Shown piece by piece: positions 20,901 to 31,872 of a stretch of DNA of 64,000 bases. Position 1 is the first letter of the stretch. Each line of letters begins with the position of its first letter. The stretch is from Anniella stebbinsi. Its lineage: Eukaryota; Chordata; Lepidosauria; Squamata; Anniellidae. The stretch spans positions 99,480,609-99,544,608 of the forward strand of contig JARDYH010000003.1 of NCBI GenBank assembly GCA_029215795.1, in the 5' to 3' direction. A program made the translations under genes and the position numbers. Below the pieces are notes generated by a model. The model searched no databases, had not been told where the DNA came from, and was given only the letters and a program-made list of their open reading frames with translations.

Positions 20901-21785
20901 AACACTGAATACTACTTAGCATTTCTCTACTGTTCAAAACATTTCACATACATTATCTTATTACTGATGGTACTATATTTATCATTTATTGTCAGATAAG
21001 TCAGTATTATCCTTATCTCAAATTATATTAATAGAGAGCTGAATCCAAGATGGAGTGGCTTGTTTTAAGGCCATCAGTTGGGTTCATGGCAGAGGCAAGA
21101 TTTGAATGATGGAATTCAGCATTTATTCATTCATTCATTCATCCTGTCTTGGAGGTCTCTGAACCACTGTGTGTCACAAGTTCTATAATTATCAGATTTT
21201 TTTTAATATCCCAATTTTTGTGGTGTTTTTGTGATTTCACTTGCACTTTCTGCCTCCTTAGAGAGGATGTGGTATTAAGGCTTGTAAACCTTAACTCCCA
21301 ATTTCCCTGCTTTTTGGTGCTTGGTTGAAAACTGTAGAGCCTTAACTTTGTTTTGTAAACCATAGGTTTTTTGTTTAATGAATTTCATGGCTTTGTGTAA
21401 CGGATGACCGGATATTATACAGTTGACAACCAACCCAACGTCAGTGAGAATGTTACACCATGTTGACATCCAAAATAAAATCAAAGCTAGTGTTATGTGT
21501 TGCACCCAATTTTCAAAATAATAAATGAGCCCAGAAGTTATGCTCTCACTTGAAATCTGAGGGGGCTCATTTGAACTTTTCAATAGCCAGTGTCCAGAGA
21601 TAAAAACTTTTTATGATTGCCTCATGAAAAGTAAGCATTTCATGTTTTGTGACCGTATTTGGAGATAACTTTAAAAATTGTTCTACTAGAATTAAAAATC
21701 CCTGATTAATTCTGGAAGCACACAAGATGATACAGGAAAATATTCTAGATCAGAATAAGTTGCAATTTACTATGTTGATTATTAG
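20901..21785. other. No gene; short (ATTC)n
   Basis: (ATTC)n at about 21,121-21,142. Minus-strand frames of 74 and 102 codons (21,139-21,583) have no recognised domain. Confidence 0.45.
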
Positions 21786-22620
21786 GGGTATGCGCTCCAC
21801 CCTGAAAATCCGAGGGTCCGTCAGAGATCCAACGAAGCTCTGCGGTTTTGGAGCAGAGAGGGGATAGTTTCAAAACCATTGAATACCCATTGGAGCTCCT
21901 TTCCGTTTTCGGATAACTGCTTCATTATAGCCTATGGGAATTAACTAAATGCTTACATCTCCGTCATTTTTAAAGATAAAGAGACAAAACTTGGCATTGT
22001 GATAGCTCTTTAGTAGGGATTTAGGCATGCCAAGTTGGCAGCAGATCAGTTCATACATTGATTTTAGGAAGTTTTTTAAATTTCAAACTCACAGGTCCTC
22101 TTTGGAGTCTAGGACCTTGAGCAGTACACAATTTTTTTTAAAAAATGAAATTAAAGATAAAGAGATGAAACTTGGCAGCATGTTAGCTCTTCAGTAGGGA
22201 TTTAGGCATGCCAAGTTGGCAGCAGATCGGTTCATACCTTGATTTTAGGAATTTTTAAAATTTCCAACTCAAGCGCCTCCTTGGGGTCTAGGACCTTGAG
22301 CAGTACACATGTTTTTTTAAAAAAATTGAAATTAAATACAAAGAGATGAAACTTGGCAGCATGTTAGCTCTTAAGCAGGTCTTTACGCATGCCAAGTTGG
22401 AAGCAGATCGGTTCATCCCTTGATTTTTAGGAATTTTTAAAAGTTGGAATAAACAGCCCATTATAGCCTATGGAAATTAACCAAAATGCTTACAGTTCCA
22501 TCAATCTTAAAGATACAGAAATGAAACTTGGCAGCATGGTAGCACTTAAGTAGGGATTGAGCCATGCCAAGTTGGAAGCTGATCGTTTCATGCCAGAGGG
22601 CTCCAAACTTGATGGGCAGA
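21786..22620 (+). mobile_element. Element made of ~180-bp internal tandem units, AGGGGTATGCG end (copy 1)
   Basis: After an end reading TTAGGGGTATGCGCTCC, four units each contain AAAGATAAAGAGA(T/C)(G/A)AAACTTGG or a variant, a TAGCTCTTNAGTAGG segment, GCCAAGTTGG and CAGATCGGTTCAT. Related units lie at 37,230-37,800 (opposite strand) and at 53,070-54,824 inside the DIRS element. There is no coding capacity and the superfamily is unknown. Confidence 0.6.
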
Positions 22621-23110
22621 GAAGAGACACCGCCTGGAGGAGTGCCTCACAACAGTGACAGGCTCCCCCTGGCAAAGCATCCTTCTCTGTTGCCATGGAA
22701 ATCAGCACATCAGAGGGGCGTGCAGGGATAGGAGGGACTGGTGTCACCAGCACCTTCTATTCCTACACGCTCCTTTGACATGCCAATCTGGATGGACAGC
22801 TGCCTCCCATGGTTGGACGGCTCCTGTCCAGCTGTGGGAGGCATCCTACGTCCCCTCCAGGTGATCCCCAAATGGATGGGGGGGGGCAGGGATTGGGACA
22901 TGCAGTCCCTGGGTGGGGCCGCAATGCCCCTTCCAGGAATGGCAAGTTCCTGTGTGTTTAAGTGCTTCAGGATCCCCGATCGCCCTGCCCCACCAAGGGA
23001 CAGGGCAATCAGGGCTCCTGAAGCACTCACACACATAGGATTATTTTCCCTGTCAATGGAGTTGCATGGGGCTAGCGCAGCTGGGTTTCTAATACTCTTG
23101 CCTCACGGCT
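22621..23110. other. GC-rich stretch with an ~80-bp hairpin
   Basis: At about 22,952-23,036, GTGTGTTTAAGTGCTTCAGG pairs with CCTGAAGCACTCACACAC, with GATCGCCCTGCCC and GGGACAGGGCAATC as inner arms. Open frames on both strands follow from composition. Confidence 0.45.
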
Positions 23111-23114
23111 CTGT

Positions 23115-23355
23115 GGACAGGGGAGAATAATCAACAGAGCCTGATGCCCGACACCCAACATGGTAAGCAAAGGAGTGCCGGGATAAACAACGGAGCAGCC
23201 CATTGTTTTTCTTCATTGCTTATCCCAGCAAAATAATCAACCTTCCATTGCATGTGCATTGTGTTTCGCTTGACACATGACACAATAATCAACCCAACGG
23301 ATGGTTGATTCCGTCCCCTTCCGTTGCTTATTGTATTGGCCGAATGCAGCCTATG
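23115..23355. mobile_element. Diverged family A DNA element
   Basis: Repeated AATAATCAAC, GTTGATT and TTGCTTATT blocks between GAGAATAATCAAC and the GCTTATTGTATTGGCCGAAT end resemble the interior and termini of family A copies. It is older than the copies at 39.2 and 59.0 kb. Confidence 0.4.
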
Positions 23356-23939
23356 TGTGCTATGAATGCCTGCTCTGTCTGTCCCTATAGTTTCCAGCAA
23401 TGCCCAGCCATGGGAGGCCAGGAAATTAAACCCAGGGGTGGAGGGTGGAATTCCATAAAGTTAATCTGAGAGAAGATGCTATAGAACATGGACCTTCCAC
23501 CCAGCCAAGCAACTTTATGGCCTGTTAGTTCCTCCGTTTGGTAGCCCGCAAGAGCACCTGCCTCATAAAGCAAATGGCCACACAAGAATTGTTATTATGG
23601 TCTGCTACTTTGTTTGTCTTTAGTAGTCTGTGGTCCAGACCTCTTCAGAAGGGGGAATAGTGTTATGTGGTTGGGGTCAGTCTAAATTATCTCCAGGGGT
23701 CCGTAACTCAGTGCCTATGACCGCAAAGAGATTGAGGATTTCCCCCAACTCTGTTATTCTTGAAGTTACTAGGCCTGTTGAAAATAGATTTTGTAACATA
23801 AGCAGGAATACTCCTTTTAACTTGTTAAACCAATGAAAACATGCCACACAAGAAGTCTTAAGATATGAATGGTTTATAAAGAAAAGTAAACGCAAAAGAA
23901 CATCAGATACAGAAGTGAAATGTGAACCATTACTATTGT
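23356..23939. other. Nothing recognised
   Basis: Short open frames only, without a recognised domain. Confidence 0.4.
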
Positions 23940-24250
23940 TGTTGTTATTATTATTATTAATAATAATTTATTTGTATCCCACCTTTTTGCCCAATACTGG
24001 GCCTCAAGGTGGCTTTACAAAATTAAAATATATACAGCTAAAGCCTATAAATAGAAATATACAAAAGTTAAAAATAAAATTAAATACATTTTAATATTAA
24101 AATGTTTAAAACATTTAAAATACATAACAATTTAAAAGTACAAGGTATAGGCAGAAGTCCAGATAATTTGCCAAAGGCTTGCCGGGACGAAAAGGGTTTT
24201 GCCTGCCTCCAAAAACACATCAAGGAGGGAGCCAGTCTAGACTGCAACGA
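23940..24250 (-). repeat. LINE 3' end with (ATT)n tail
   Basis: The minus strand ends CCAGTATTGGGCAAAAAGG, GGGATACAAATAAATTATTA, then ATA repeats, like other L2/CR1-type tails here. The adjacent part to about 24,250 (AGGCAAAACCCTTTTCGTCC on the minus strand) is typical of the untranslated 3' region. Confidence 0.55.
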
Positions 24251-24289
24251 TTAGAAAGAAAATACATGTGTACGCTGTGCAAAATACAC

Positions 24290-25290
24290 GGCAGTTTCAT
24301 TGTTTCTAAACCTTATTAGAAAAACAGTGTGACTACAAGGAAGGAGGAAGGAGGCACCACCACTGGATTAATTAATAAGGGTGAAATGACTCCAAAAATC
24401 CTGGAGACAAATTGCGCCAATACAAATTCAGGAAACAGAGTGAGTGCGAGAGTTTTTCCCCCCTACTTTAAATTGCTCTCCTTCCCTCAGTCTTTCATCA
24501 ATGTTCTTGAAATTTTCAGGTTATGTAAAACCAACATTTCTTTCTGGCACATATAAATTGCAGGAAGACTGGTGAAACATTTTCGATTTTATGAATGTTA
24601 GAAAGACCACCCCTAAGGTGTCCAGATCGCCCAGGGTTTCCCGGTCCTAACTGGGGCGATCCGGGGGGCTGATTCCAGAAGTGATGTCGGCCTCCCCCGC
24701 CTCTTCCGCATGGGCATCCGGGCTCCTTGGGGCTCGTCACCATCGCAACAAACCCCGAGGAGGCCAGAGGCCACACAGAAGAGGCAGGAGAGGGCCGATT
24801 ACATCACTTCCGGATTCGGCCCTCTCCTGCCAATTCCATGCAGCCTCTGGCCTCACAAGCCCGGCAGCAGCGGTGGAGGACCTGGCGGCAGCAGAGGACT
24901 CGGCTGCAGTGGAGGACCCGGTGGTGGCGGCAGGGGACCCGGTGGTGGTAGCAGTGGTGGGGGACCCGGCGGCGGGCCCGGTGGGGGCGGCGGCAGTCCC
25001 GGCGGCGGCAGCAGCGGTGGAGGAGAACCCATTAGGTCCGAGCTGGTTTTTTGGGGGGGGGGGCTTGGTGGTGGGGTTTGTGTTGGCCGCATGGCGGGCG
25101 GCCTTTTTCATTTTTTTTATTTTATGTTTGGGGGGGGTCTGCCTTGGTGGGCACACCCCCTTTGGGTGGCCATTTTGAACCGGGATTTCATTTTGCAAAA
25201 TCTGGTCACCCAGCCAGCCCCCCAATTACCCCTTTAACATGATGGAATGTGTTTTTTTTCCTGTCGGACCTTAACTAAAGAGGCACTGCT
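24290..25290 (+). repeat. Unclassified ~390-bp repeat D, split by the GC-rich element
   Basis: Left part 24,290-24,613 and right part 25,213-25,290 match 52,400-52,770 continuously (CCACTGGATTAATTAATAAG, GGTTATGTAAAACCAACATT, then CCCCAATTACCCC). The paralogue at 52.7 kb lacks the GC-rich insert, so it is an empty-site equivalent. Confidence 0.75.
24614..25212 (+). mobile_element. GC-rich hAT-like non-autonomous element (copy 1)
   Basis: Starts TAAGGTGTCCAGATCGCCC and ends AAAATCTGGTCACCC. It contains GGTTTCCCGGTCCTAAC, an inverted pair around CCGATTACATCACTTCCGG, and a run of GGC/GGT-rich units at 24,850-25,030. Flanks ACCACCCC and GCCAGCCC agree at 6 of 8 positions, compatible with a decayed 8-bp duplication. 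Open frames of 162-175 codons within it are Gly- or Pro-rich shadows of the repeats. Confidence 0.8.
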
Positions 25291-25699
25291 TTTTAAATCT
25301 AATTCTGATTCCATATTTGCTCCTTGAAATAGTTCTTTGCTTTGATTATACCTGATTTCCCATGCATGTTGGGGCAAAGTCCAGACATGCTCACCAAGAG
25401 ACCTCCAGTAAAATGTCCATTTTATATCCAGACACTTTAGCCTCATTCATAATCAAAAGACTTGTCAATCAAATCTAAAGACAACCATTTGTGAGAATAT
25501 TAGAAAGGCCACATGGGTAGATTTTATCATTCTCGTTACAAAGGCCTTCTTTTCAACAGAGTCTGAGTGCATGTGTCATGAATGGATTTAATTAGGGACA
25601 GATTCTTTGTTACATTTTTAACTTGAAATATCTGACTGTGGGGGGACTCTGGCTATCTGACTCTGGAAACATGCAGGAGAACACCATAGTAACCAGCTA
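25291..25699. other. Nothing recognised
   Basis: Mixed sequence without repeat or coding similarity. Confidence 0.4.
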
Positions 25700-25850
25700 A
25701 CGATGAATCTCACTGGAAGGTCTTGGGCAACTCTCTCTTAACCTAGCCTTCCTCGAAGGGCTGTTCTGAGGATAAAATGGGGAGACTCTCCACTTGTGGT
25801 GTCCTGAACTCTTGGGAGAAGGGCAAGATATATAAAAACTCCAAAGGAAA
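25700..25850 (+). repeat. CORE-SINE/MIR-like SINE 3' fragment
   Basis: GGTCTTGGGCAACTCTCTCT, then GGCTGTTCTGAGGATAAAAT and a TTGGGAGAAGGGCAAGATAT end. This is the plus-strand equivalent of 2,575-2,745, without the tRNA-like head. Confidence 0.55.
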
Positions 25851-27529
25851 CTCCTTTACTGTTTAGTGTGGGTTATTTTTCTGGAAAATACAAGAATCAT
25901 GTTGCAACTTCAGTCATTCAAAACACTTGGAGAACATCTAAATAATTTGTGTCATCAAAATGGCAAAGGAACATAAGTCATATTTTATAGGATTGATGCA
26001 CAGGAAAAATACACAAGTCCAGATAATCAGGAGTTTTAAGTAACCAAAATGCAGATGTTAAGGGCACTTCTGTAGTTCATATTCTTAAGTTGCTTATATT
26101 AAGGCCTATATGCCAGAGCCATTGTTCTTCAAGGGTGAGGTGGGTAGGCTTCCCATAACTGCTTTGACCATCTTTCTCCTTTTAATCCTCTGAATAAATC
26201 ATTTCTACTTCCACATGGCCCACTCAAGCATCCTGGTGTATTGTTTCCCAAAGCATGTCTTGCCTTTTCTTAACACCCTTTCAGTTCCTTATTTCACAAA
26301 TGCCAATTCCCCCACCTCCATCTTCCTCTGTGTCTATATTAGGACTATTAGCAGTAGTATACTGATCCATGTGCTAGAGGGCTGGTGTAGCAACTAAGCA
26401 TTTTTCTCCTCTGATTAAAAATAACGCTTGTAATAATTACCTTTAAGAGTTGGTATTGGGCTAATTTCCCCTCTTTTGAAGTAGTCATTTCCTCAGGTCT
26501 TTAAAACACGGTGCATAATCTGCTGTGCATGAGCCACATCTCTGGAAAAGATCCCTTCATTCCCACCTTGGTCATGGCATGTGCCTACATGCATGGTCGC
26601 ACACGTGTGCGAACAAGGACATGTGGTAACACCATATAAAACTCAACTATCCAGAAAGACAAAAGCTTGCCAGAACATAGAAGTTTTCACTAACTGAGGG
26701 AAAGCAGCAAGGTAGAGGCCGGACCAACCTCATGGGGCAAGGTTAGCATTTTTCAGCATTCATTTTTTGCTGAAAGGGGGCTTTAGAGTCAGTCCTTTGC
26801 CACCAACTAGCAAGACAGTTTTGAATCTGAGGAGACTTCCCCAAACAATTCCAAATATGGAATAGTGGGAATCTGCTGCTGACATCCTTCAAGGCATGTC
26901 CCAGCCTAAAGTAATTCTTTGAGTCCCAGTCATGATGTAAGACTGTCTTGCGGAAAATTTCACATCTGTACTCTCAAGGGTCACACTGTCCTCCAGGGAG
27001 TGATCCCAGGGCTGGACATATATTTTGCTATTGAGACTAGCCCCTCAGGGATGGTCAATCAGGAGGATGCCTAATACCTAAAGTTATCTGGCTCAGGACC
27101 CTGATGACAGGCCAGGAAGTGATGGGGGGGGGGCATAAAAGCTGCCCATTTGAAGCCTGCCCAGTACTGAAGTCACTGGTCCTTAATACTGAGCTCTTTC
27201 AGACAACCCGAGATAATTAGGGAGCATGCTCTATAGTTGTCTAGCAACAATGGTAAGCAAGGTGGGAAGTCTATGCTTCGGCACAAGTGTGGATACGGAC
27301 ATAGGACTGAAGAGACGAAAGAGTTGTAGAGTCTCAGAAATGGTTTTGAAGGAACAGGGATGGTTGCAAAGTGGGGAGTAGGGAAGAAATGGAGTGATTT
27401 GGCCAGAATCATTTTTTGTCCATGTGAAGAGAAGTGGGATGCCATCCCATCCTACTTCAAGCACTGGTTCTGTGCATCCAAGGAGACTTTGAATGAGGGT
27501 TTCTTGATCCACACCTTATTGACAAATAT
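25851..27529. other. No gene recognised
   Basis: About 1.7 kb without recognised repeat or coding sequence. It includes a perfect 16-nt palindrome with an E-box at 26,597-26,612. Frames at 27,173-27,563 (67-93 codons) have no recognised domain. Confidence 0.4.
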
Positions 27530-27670
27530 ATTATCATTTATTGTTCATGTATTCAATTTGTAACCTGCCTCTATACAAAGTACTCTAAGCAGCATACAGA
27601 GTTAAAAACAATTTAACAACAACAACAACAATCCCACAATAGAAACAATACAGTCTAGAAGCAGTATATA
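27530..27670 (-). repeat. LINE 3' tail
   Basis: The minus strand reads CTCTGTATGCTGCTTAGAGT, ACTTTGTATAGAGGCAGG and TACAAATTGAATACATGAAC, an L2-type 3' end, with a (TTG)n run upstream. Confidence 0.5.
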
Positions 27671-27672
27671 AC

Positions 27673-28000
27673 AGGTCCCCTCTAGAAGAGGTCGGTTTTA
27701 TGCCTGATATGCGCTTTAGCTTACAGTCAAATTTACGCCTAATACCTATATCTGAGAGGCGTGGAGGTGAATTACAGGCTCCATACAATGCACTTTAAAG
27801 TTGTTTACATGTGTTTAATCGCATTATCAACTGCATATATCGATGCTCAAACGGGGAACCATCAAAGTAAATTAAAAGTCGCTATTTAATGTGAAATCGA
27901 AAATGTGCATTTACGAGGATAAAAATTGCCTGCATGCCTGATTTAAGCCTCGTTTGTAGAGGTAAAACTGGTAATGCACCTTAAAGGAGCTGTAAATTGA
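27673..28000 (-). mobile_element. Family B element, old decayed copy
   Basis: Same order of landmarks as the other copies (TTTACGCCTAAT, AAAAGTCGCTATTTAATG, AAAATGTGCATTTACG), but most GCGC boxes have become GCAC, GTGC or GTAC. Confidence 0.65.
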
Positions 28001-28019
28001 TCAGCAAAGAGAAATAATA

Positions 28020-28212
28020 ATTCTAAAAAGGGGAGGCCTGCCGGAATAACAGAGTGTTTAATTCCTGCTTCAAAATATTCACAGAGGTCAGCAGACACAT
28101 TTCAGTTGGCAGGTCATTCCACAGCTTAGGGGTGTCAAAGGGAAAGGTCCTCTCATATGTGGCTGCCAATCTCACATTAGGCAGCCGCAGCAGATGACCC
28201 TCAGAGGACCTT
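28020..28212 (-). pseudogene. L2-type LINE C-terminal fragment
   Basis: Minus strand: LLRLPNVRLAATYERTFPFD, TPKLWNDLPTEMCLL and LKQELNTLLFRQ. The RTF...(A/T)PxLWNDLP pattern is the usual C-terminus of L2 ORF2 (compare RTFSSAAPRLWNDLPEE in the 62-kb copy). No start, truncated at 28,212. Confidence 0.8.
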
Positions 28213-28420
28213 AAGTGGAGGACTGAGACAAACAAATCACTGGGTCCAGATGGCATCCACCCAAGAGTTTTTAAAGAACTCAAATGTGAAATTGCTGATC
28301 TCCAAACAAAAATATGTAATGAGTTTCTAAGATTGGCCACTGTACCTGCGGACCAGAGAGTGGACAATATATCAGATTGAAGGGAAGGAGCCAAGAAATT
28401 ACAGGCCTTGATCTAAGGAA
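28213..28420 (+). pseudogene. CR1-like LINE reverse transcriptase fragment
   Basis: Plus strand: KSLGPDGIHPRVFKELKCEI, ADLQTKICNEFLRLATVPAD and, after a frameshift, PRNYRP. This is the GPDGIHPRVLKEL...NYRPVSL region of CR1-type enzymes. It is joined without a gap to an L2 fragment on the opposite strand. Confidence 0.65.
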
Positions 28421-29096
28421 CACAAAGCCTCTTTGAACTCCAGGAAAAGAATTTGTAGATACAAACTTTCTTGCTTATTACCAAAGGTCACCACAATCGG
28501 CAATAGGTATTTTGGGCGGGGCGGGGGAGGAATTTGCACAGAGTTGAAGGTAATATGCTGATATCATTGCTATCATTATCCATTGTATGCACACTCATCT
28601 CACTATTACGTCTCAAAACAAGTTTGGCAGGTTGCAGCTGGCAAGTTGAACGAAGTGAATAGTGGAATAAAGAACAAAATGAGAATGTACACCACAACCA
28701 ATATCTATCTATCATATCACTTTTAACTACCTGAAAAACCATTGTCTGTCTCCATAGTTAGATAAGCAATAGGTTAGAACACCCACAAACTTCCAGGATT
28801 AAAACCTTTATCATGAAGAGATTTCGTTCTGTTTCTGTTGACAGAAGAATGCCATTGCTTTTCATTGAATATTTAAGGGAAAGGGTTCATAAAGGACGTA
28901 ATTTCACCCAACTGCAAGTTTTAATTCTTCCTATAGCTTTCCCCTCCCCCTCCCCTCTGTCTATTCAAATATTTGCACATATTAAGTTGTGATCATGAAG
29001 TCTCCACACGGACAAAACACTCACTAATCCATGTGCGGGGATTTTTGGATCAAAATTAACACTATTCAGATATCTCTACAGGGAAAACAGAAGATA
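28421..29096. other. Nothing recognised
   Basis: No supported feature. One 84-codon minus-strand frame lacks a recognised domain. Confidence 0.4.
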
Positions 29097-29251
29097 TTTA
29101 TTTATTTATTTATTTATTACATTTGTATACCGCCCCATACTCGAAGCTCTCTGGGCAGTTTACATAGGATTAAAAACAATTAAAAACAATATACAAAAAT
29201 TTAAACAGCAAAAACATACAACATACACACAATCTGTACATTTAAAAACCA

Positions 29252-30598
29252 CTACAACACTTCAAAAAAGCTACAAAAACAAAACCAACCCAAGCTCCTC
29301 AGATATTGCCAAATGCCTGAGAGAAGAGGAAAGACTTGACCTGGCACCTCAAGTGACAAAGATGGTTCTAGGAGAACCCCCAAGCTACGAACCCACTCCT
29401 TCAAGGGAAATGCAACCCCATCCAGAACAGGTTGAACACCCTCCATCCAGTCAGCGGAACCACCCACTAACAGTGTCTCAGTCTTGTCTGGATTGAGTTT
29501 CAGTTTATTAGCCCACATCCAATCCATTGTCGCAGCCAGGCACTGGTTCAGCACATCCACAGCCTCACCTGATGAAGATGAAAAGGAGAAATAGAGCTGC
29601 GTGTCATCAGTGTACTGATGATAACGCACTCCAAAACTCTGGATGACTGCACTCAACGGTTTCATGTAGATGTTGAACAGCATAGGGGACAAAATTGACC
29701 CCTGCAGAACCCCATACTGGAGAATCCACAGGGTCGAGCAATGTTCCCCATGCACCACCTTCTGGAGCCGACCTGCCAAGTAGGAGCAGAACCACTGCAA
29801 TGCAGTACCTTCCACTCCCAACTCAGCCAGTTGTCCCAGAAGGATACCATGGTCGATGGTATCGAAAGCCGCTGAGAGATCAAGGAGAATCAACAGAGTC
29901 ACACTCCCTCTGTCTTTCTCCCGACATAGGTCATCATACAGGGCAACCAAGGCTGTTTCCGTACCAAAACCAGGCCTGAAACCCGACTGAAATGGATCCA
30001 GATAATCAGTTTCATCCCAGAGTGCCTGGAGCTGGCTCGCAACCACCCGCTCCAGGACCTTGCCTAGGAATGGAACATTTGCTACTGGCCTGTAGTTATT
30101 AAGATTTTCAGGGTCCAGGGAAGATTTCTTTAGGAGTGGTCTCACTGCCGCCTCTTTCAGGAGGCCTGGGACCACTCCCTTTTGTAAAGAGGCATTAATC
30201 ACTTCCCTGGCCCAGCCAGTTGTTCCATCCCTGCTAGCTTTTATTAGCCAAGAGGGGCAAGGATCCAATATGGAAGTGGTTGCACGAACCTGTCCAAGCA
30301 CCTTGTCAACATCCTTAAGCTGCACCAACTGAAACTCATCCAAGAAAGCAGGACAAGCCTGTGCTCTGGATACCTCACTAGATTCACCTGCTATAACACT
30401 GGAGTCTAAGTCCTGACGGATGCCAGAGATTTTATTCTGGAAGTGCCCAGCAAATGTATTACAGCGGGCCTCAGATGGTTCTACCATGTCCTTGGGGCCA
30501 GCATGTAAAAGCCCCCGGACAACTCTGAAAAGCTCTGCTGGGCAGCAGTTTGATGATTGAATAGTGGCAGCAAAGTATTGTTTTTTTGCTGCCCTCAC
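29252..30598 (-). pseudogene. L2 ORF2, reverse transcriptase domain
   Basis: 448 codons, same reading frame as the endonuclease part but separated by a stop and a compensated frameshift. The listed start is only the first GTG of the open stretch. Landmarks: PAELFRVVRGL (20-30), NNYRPVANVPFLGKVLERVV (about 167-186), FQSGFRPGFGTETALVALYD, LDLSAAFDTIDHGILL (first catalytic aspartate), GVLQGSILSPMLFNIYMKPL (the usual GxPQGS has Leu for Pro), QYTDDTQLYFSF (the YxDD box), MDWMWANKLKLNPDKTETLL and SLGVLLEPSLSLE. After the last motif the frame runs out of homology, and the usual C-terminal RNA-binding-like part (YCNALY..LHWLP) is missing. It is the same subfamily as 17,002-17,705. Confidence 0.9.
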
Positions 30599-30658
30599 TG
30601 CCCCTGAATACAGTTTACCATAAGCACTTACCAGTGTTTGATTGCATCCATCAGGAGT

Positions 30659-31801
30659 TCATCTGCATCTGCCCTCAAGCCATCTCCTGTTTTGTTTCAT
30701 CACTCTCAGCTCCGGGGTATACCATGGAGCCGTTCGAGCTCTACACAGGAGAGGGCGCTCAGGAGCAATCGTGTCAACTGCCCAGGTCATTTCTGCATTC
30801 CACAGATCAACCAGGGTTTCGACAGGAGAGCCAGCCCTATCAGCCAGAAAACTCCCCAGAGCCCTCTGGAAACCATCTGGATCCATTAGCCTCTGGGGAC
30901 AGACCATCTTAATGGGTCCCCCACCCTTGCAGAGGGGAAAAGCCACTGTAAGTCTAAACCTCAGCAGGTGGTGATCTGACCATGACAGAGGGGTTGATGT
31001 AAAGTCCCCCACTTTCAGATCCCCATCTCCATGTCCAGTTGAAAAAACCAGGTCTAGAGTGTGCTCTGCTACATGCGTCGGGCCAATGGCATGTTGGGAC
31101 AGTCCCATGGTTGTCATGGAAACCCTGAAATCCTGAGCTGCCCTAGATAAAGTGCCCTCGGCATGAATGTTGACATCCCCCAGAACCAAGAGTCTGGGGG
31201 ACCTCAACAATACACCAGAGACCACCTCTGTCAGCTCAGCTAGGGAGTCTGTTGAGCAGCGGGATGGGCGGTGCACCAGCAGAATCCCTAATCTGTCCCG
31301 TTGGCCCAACACAAGGTGCAAACACTCCAGACCAGTAGTCGCATGGACAGGGAGCCTGCAGAGGGGGATGGAATTCCTATAGACCACAGCAACCCCCCCT
31401 CCCCGGCCCTCAAGTCTACCCTGATGCTGAACCAAGTACCCCGGTGGGCATAACTGGGAGAGACTAACTCCTCCCTGCTCTCCTACCCAGGTCTCAGTTA
31501 TACATGCCAGATCGACTGCCTCATCCACAATTAAGTCATGGATGAGGGAGATCTTATTATGAACCGATCTGGCATTTAAAAGCAGCACCCGGAGGCCTGA
31601 GGGCTGGCTGATAAGGCAACCAACAAGCCTGTGGGTGTGAGGGGGACCGGAACAAGGCACAGCCATTAACTGTCTGGGCCTTGTTCCCCTTACCTGGCAA
31701 GTCCTCCTCACAATGCCATATCTCCCTCTACCCGTCACTACCCTGATTGTGCTCCCCTCAGATCCCCCCACCTGGCCCTGTATCCTCCCTCCCAGGCACA
31801 T
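30659..31801 (-). pseudogene. L2 ORF2, AP-type endonuclease domain
   Basis: The 380-codon frame carries the apurinic-type endonuclease that nicks target DNA for target-primed reverse transcription. Visible landmarks: LRVLLLNARSVHNK (residues about 70-83), ITETWVGEQ (about 100), GRGGGVAVVYRNS (about 131-143), LLVLGDVNIHAEG (about 205; GDxN catalytic motif), TLDLVF, and SWSDHHLLRF (about 273-282), the SDH active-site motif. The frame ends at a TGA (30,659-30,661) beside a frameshift. In the next frame LLMDAIKHW continues the expected protein, so it was originally fused to the downstream reverse transcriptase. The first 60 residues lie in the GC-rich 5' region and may not all be coding. Confidence 0.85.
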
Positions 31802-31872
31802 AGCTCAAGCCTGGGGAAAGGGGGGGAACAAAACAAAACAAAACAACACCCAAAGACAAAAACAAAAAGCCA

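Noticed and set aside
21130..21583. Two overlapping minus-strand frames (74 and 102 codons) as a gene fragment
   Set aside because: No recognised motif and no repeat or exon signals support it.
24681..25237. Long Gly- or Pro-rich open frames (up to 175 codons) on both strands
   Set aside because: They coincide with the GC-rich tandem units of a transposable element with defined termini. Overlapping frames on both strands and absence of domains indicate composition artefacts.
30586..31382. Plus-strand frames of 71-110 codons opposite the L2 element
   Set aside because: They are antisense shadows of the L2 endonuclease and reverse transcriptase.
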